Assembly (NCBI GenBank): GCA_028817635.1 | Contig: JAPPPH010000313.1 | Coordinates: 1 to 5,361, forward strand | Source of the DNA: Verrucomicrobiales bacterium | GTDB taxonomy: Bacteria; Verrucomicrobiota; Verrucomicrobiia; Limisphaerales; UBA1096 | Length of the DNA stretch: 5,361 nucleotides | Reading direction: 5' to 3' | Translations under genes and position numbers: made by a program | Shown: positions 5,185 through 5,361 of the stretch, piece after piece | Position numbering within the stretch: position 1 is the first letter of the stretch | Layout of the letters: each line of letters begins with the position of its first letter | Notes under the pieces: generated by a model | Seen by the model: the letters and a program-made list of their open reading frames with translations, nothing else | What the model was told of the DNA's origin: nothing | Databases searched by the model: none

Positions 5185-5361
5185 TTAATCCTGTCTGAAT
5201 CGTTTCAGGGCGTCCACGTTGACTTCGATGCCGAGGCCCGGTTTTTGGGGGATGGCCAGTTTTCCGTCAATCAGTTGCAGATCGTCTTGGACGAGTTCCT
5301 GCCGGAGCTTGGAGGCGGTCAGTTCCGCTGGGAGGTATTCGAAGTAGTGGCAGTGTGGGGT
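5185..5361 (-). CDS. Enolase-superfamily (mandelate racemase-like) enzyme, C-terminal part
   Basis: The reverse strand is open from the right edge to a TAA at 5187-5185 and encodes the last 58 residues of a larger protein; the start lies outside the window. The segment HCHYFEYLPAELTASKLRQEL (3-23), then DGKLAIPQKPGLGIEVNVDALKRF (32-55), is the characteristic tail of the mandelate racemase/muconate lactonizing enzyme group. In these the barrel ends in an EYLP-type segment and a short strand DGxxxxPxxPGLGIE closes the capping domain. Such enzymes abstract an alpha proton from a carboxylate, using Mg2+, to racemise or dehydrate sugar acids and related compounds. The catalytic residues are not in the window, so the substrate is unknown. 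It is convergent with the TIR gene, with only three bases between the stop codons and no visible terminator. Confidence 0.82.
   Translation of the reverse strand, partial: TPHCHYFEYLPAELTASKLRQELVQDDLQLIDGKLAIPQKPGLGIEVNVDALKRFRQD

Overview
The window reads as chromosomal DNA from a GC-rich Gram-negative bacterium, most likely of the Verrucomicrobiota or the wider PVC group. That placement is an inference from the general look of the proteins: a kinase-type TolB-like propeller, an FAH-family hydratase carrying a leader peptide, and an unrecognised pair of small genes. No single marker proves it. All genes run left to right except the last, which is convergent and cut by the right edge.

Layout: (1) ruvB, the Holliday-junction branch-migration motor, almost complete or complete (51-1073). 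(2) A 114-base AT-rich gap with a strong interrupted palindrome at 1114-1138. (3) Two overlapping small genes of 70 and 69 codons (1188-1400 and 1397-1606), joined by an ATGA stop/start overlap and not assignable to a known family. (4) An FAH/MhpD-type hydratase-like protein with an apparent signal peptide (about 1641-2510). (5) A DUF3817-type small membrane protein three bases downstream (2514-2834). (6) A large protein (2902-5181) with an N-terminal TIR domain, one membrane span and a TolB/PD40-type beta-propeller. (7) The C-terminal 58 residues of an enolase-superfamily (mandelate racemase-like) enzyme on the minus strand, ending at 5185.

Two things stand out. First, the 10-base palindrome CTTGGCCAAG occurs exactly six times between 1705 and 3405, inside two unrelated genes, and nowhere else in the window. 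Chance would give far fewer than one copy, so it looks like a HIP1-like highly iterated palindrome or a family of small coding-region insertions. Second, the TIR protein has the layout of the membrane-bound Ser/Thr kinases with a C-terminal propeller, but with a TIR domain where the kinase would be. Its base composition also falls sharply from the TIR half to the propeller half, which suggests a mosaic gene.

Functionally the genes do not form one obvious pathway. The small-gene pair, hydratase and DUF3817 gene are closely spaced and could be co-transcribed, perhaps under control of the 1114-1138 palindrome. The TIR gene follows a 67-base gap with its own inverted repeat. No Thoeris partner, nuclease or other recognised defence gene is visible next to it.
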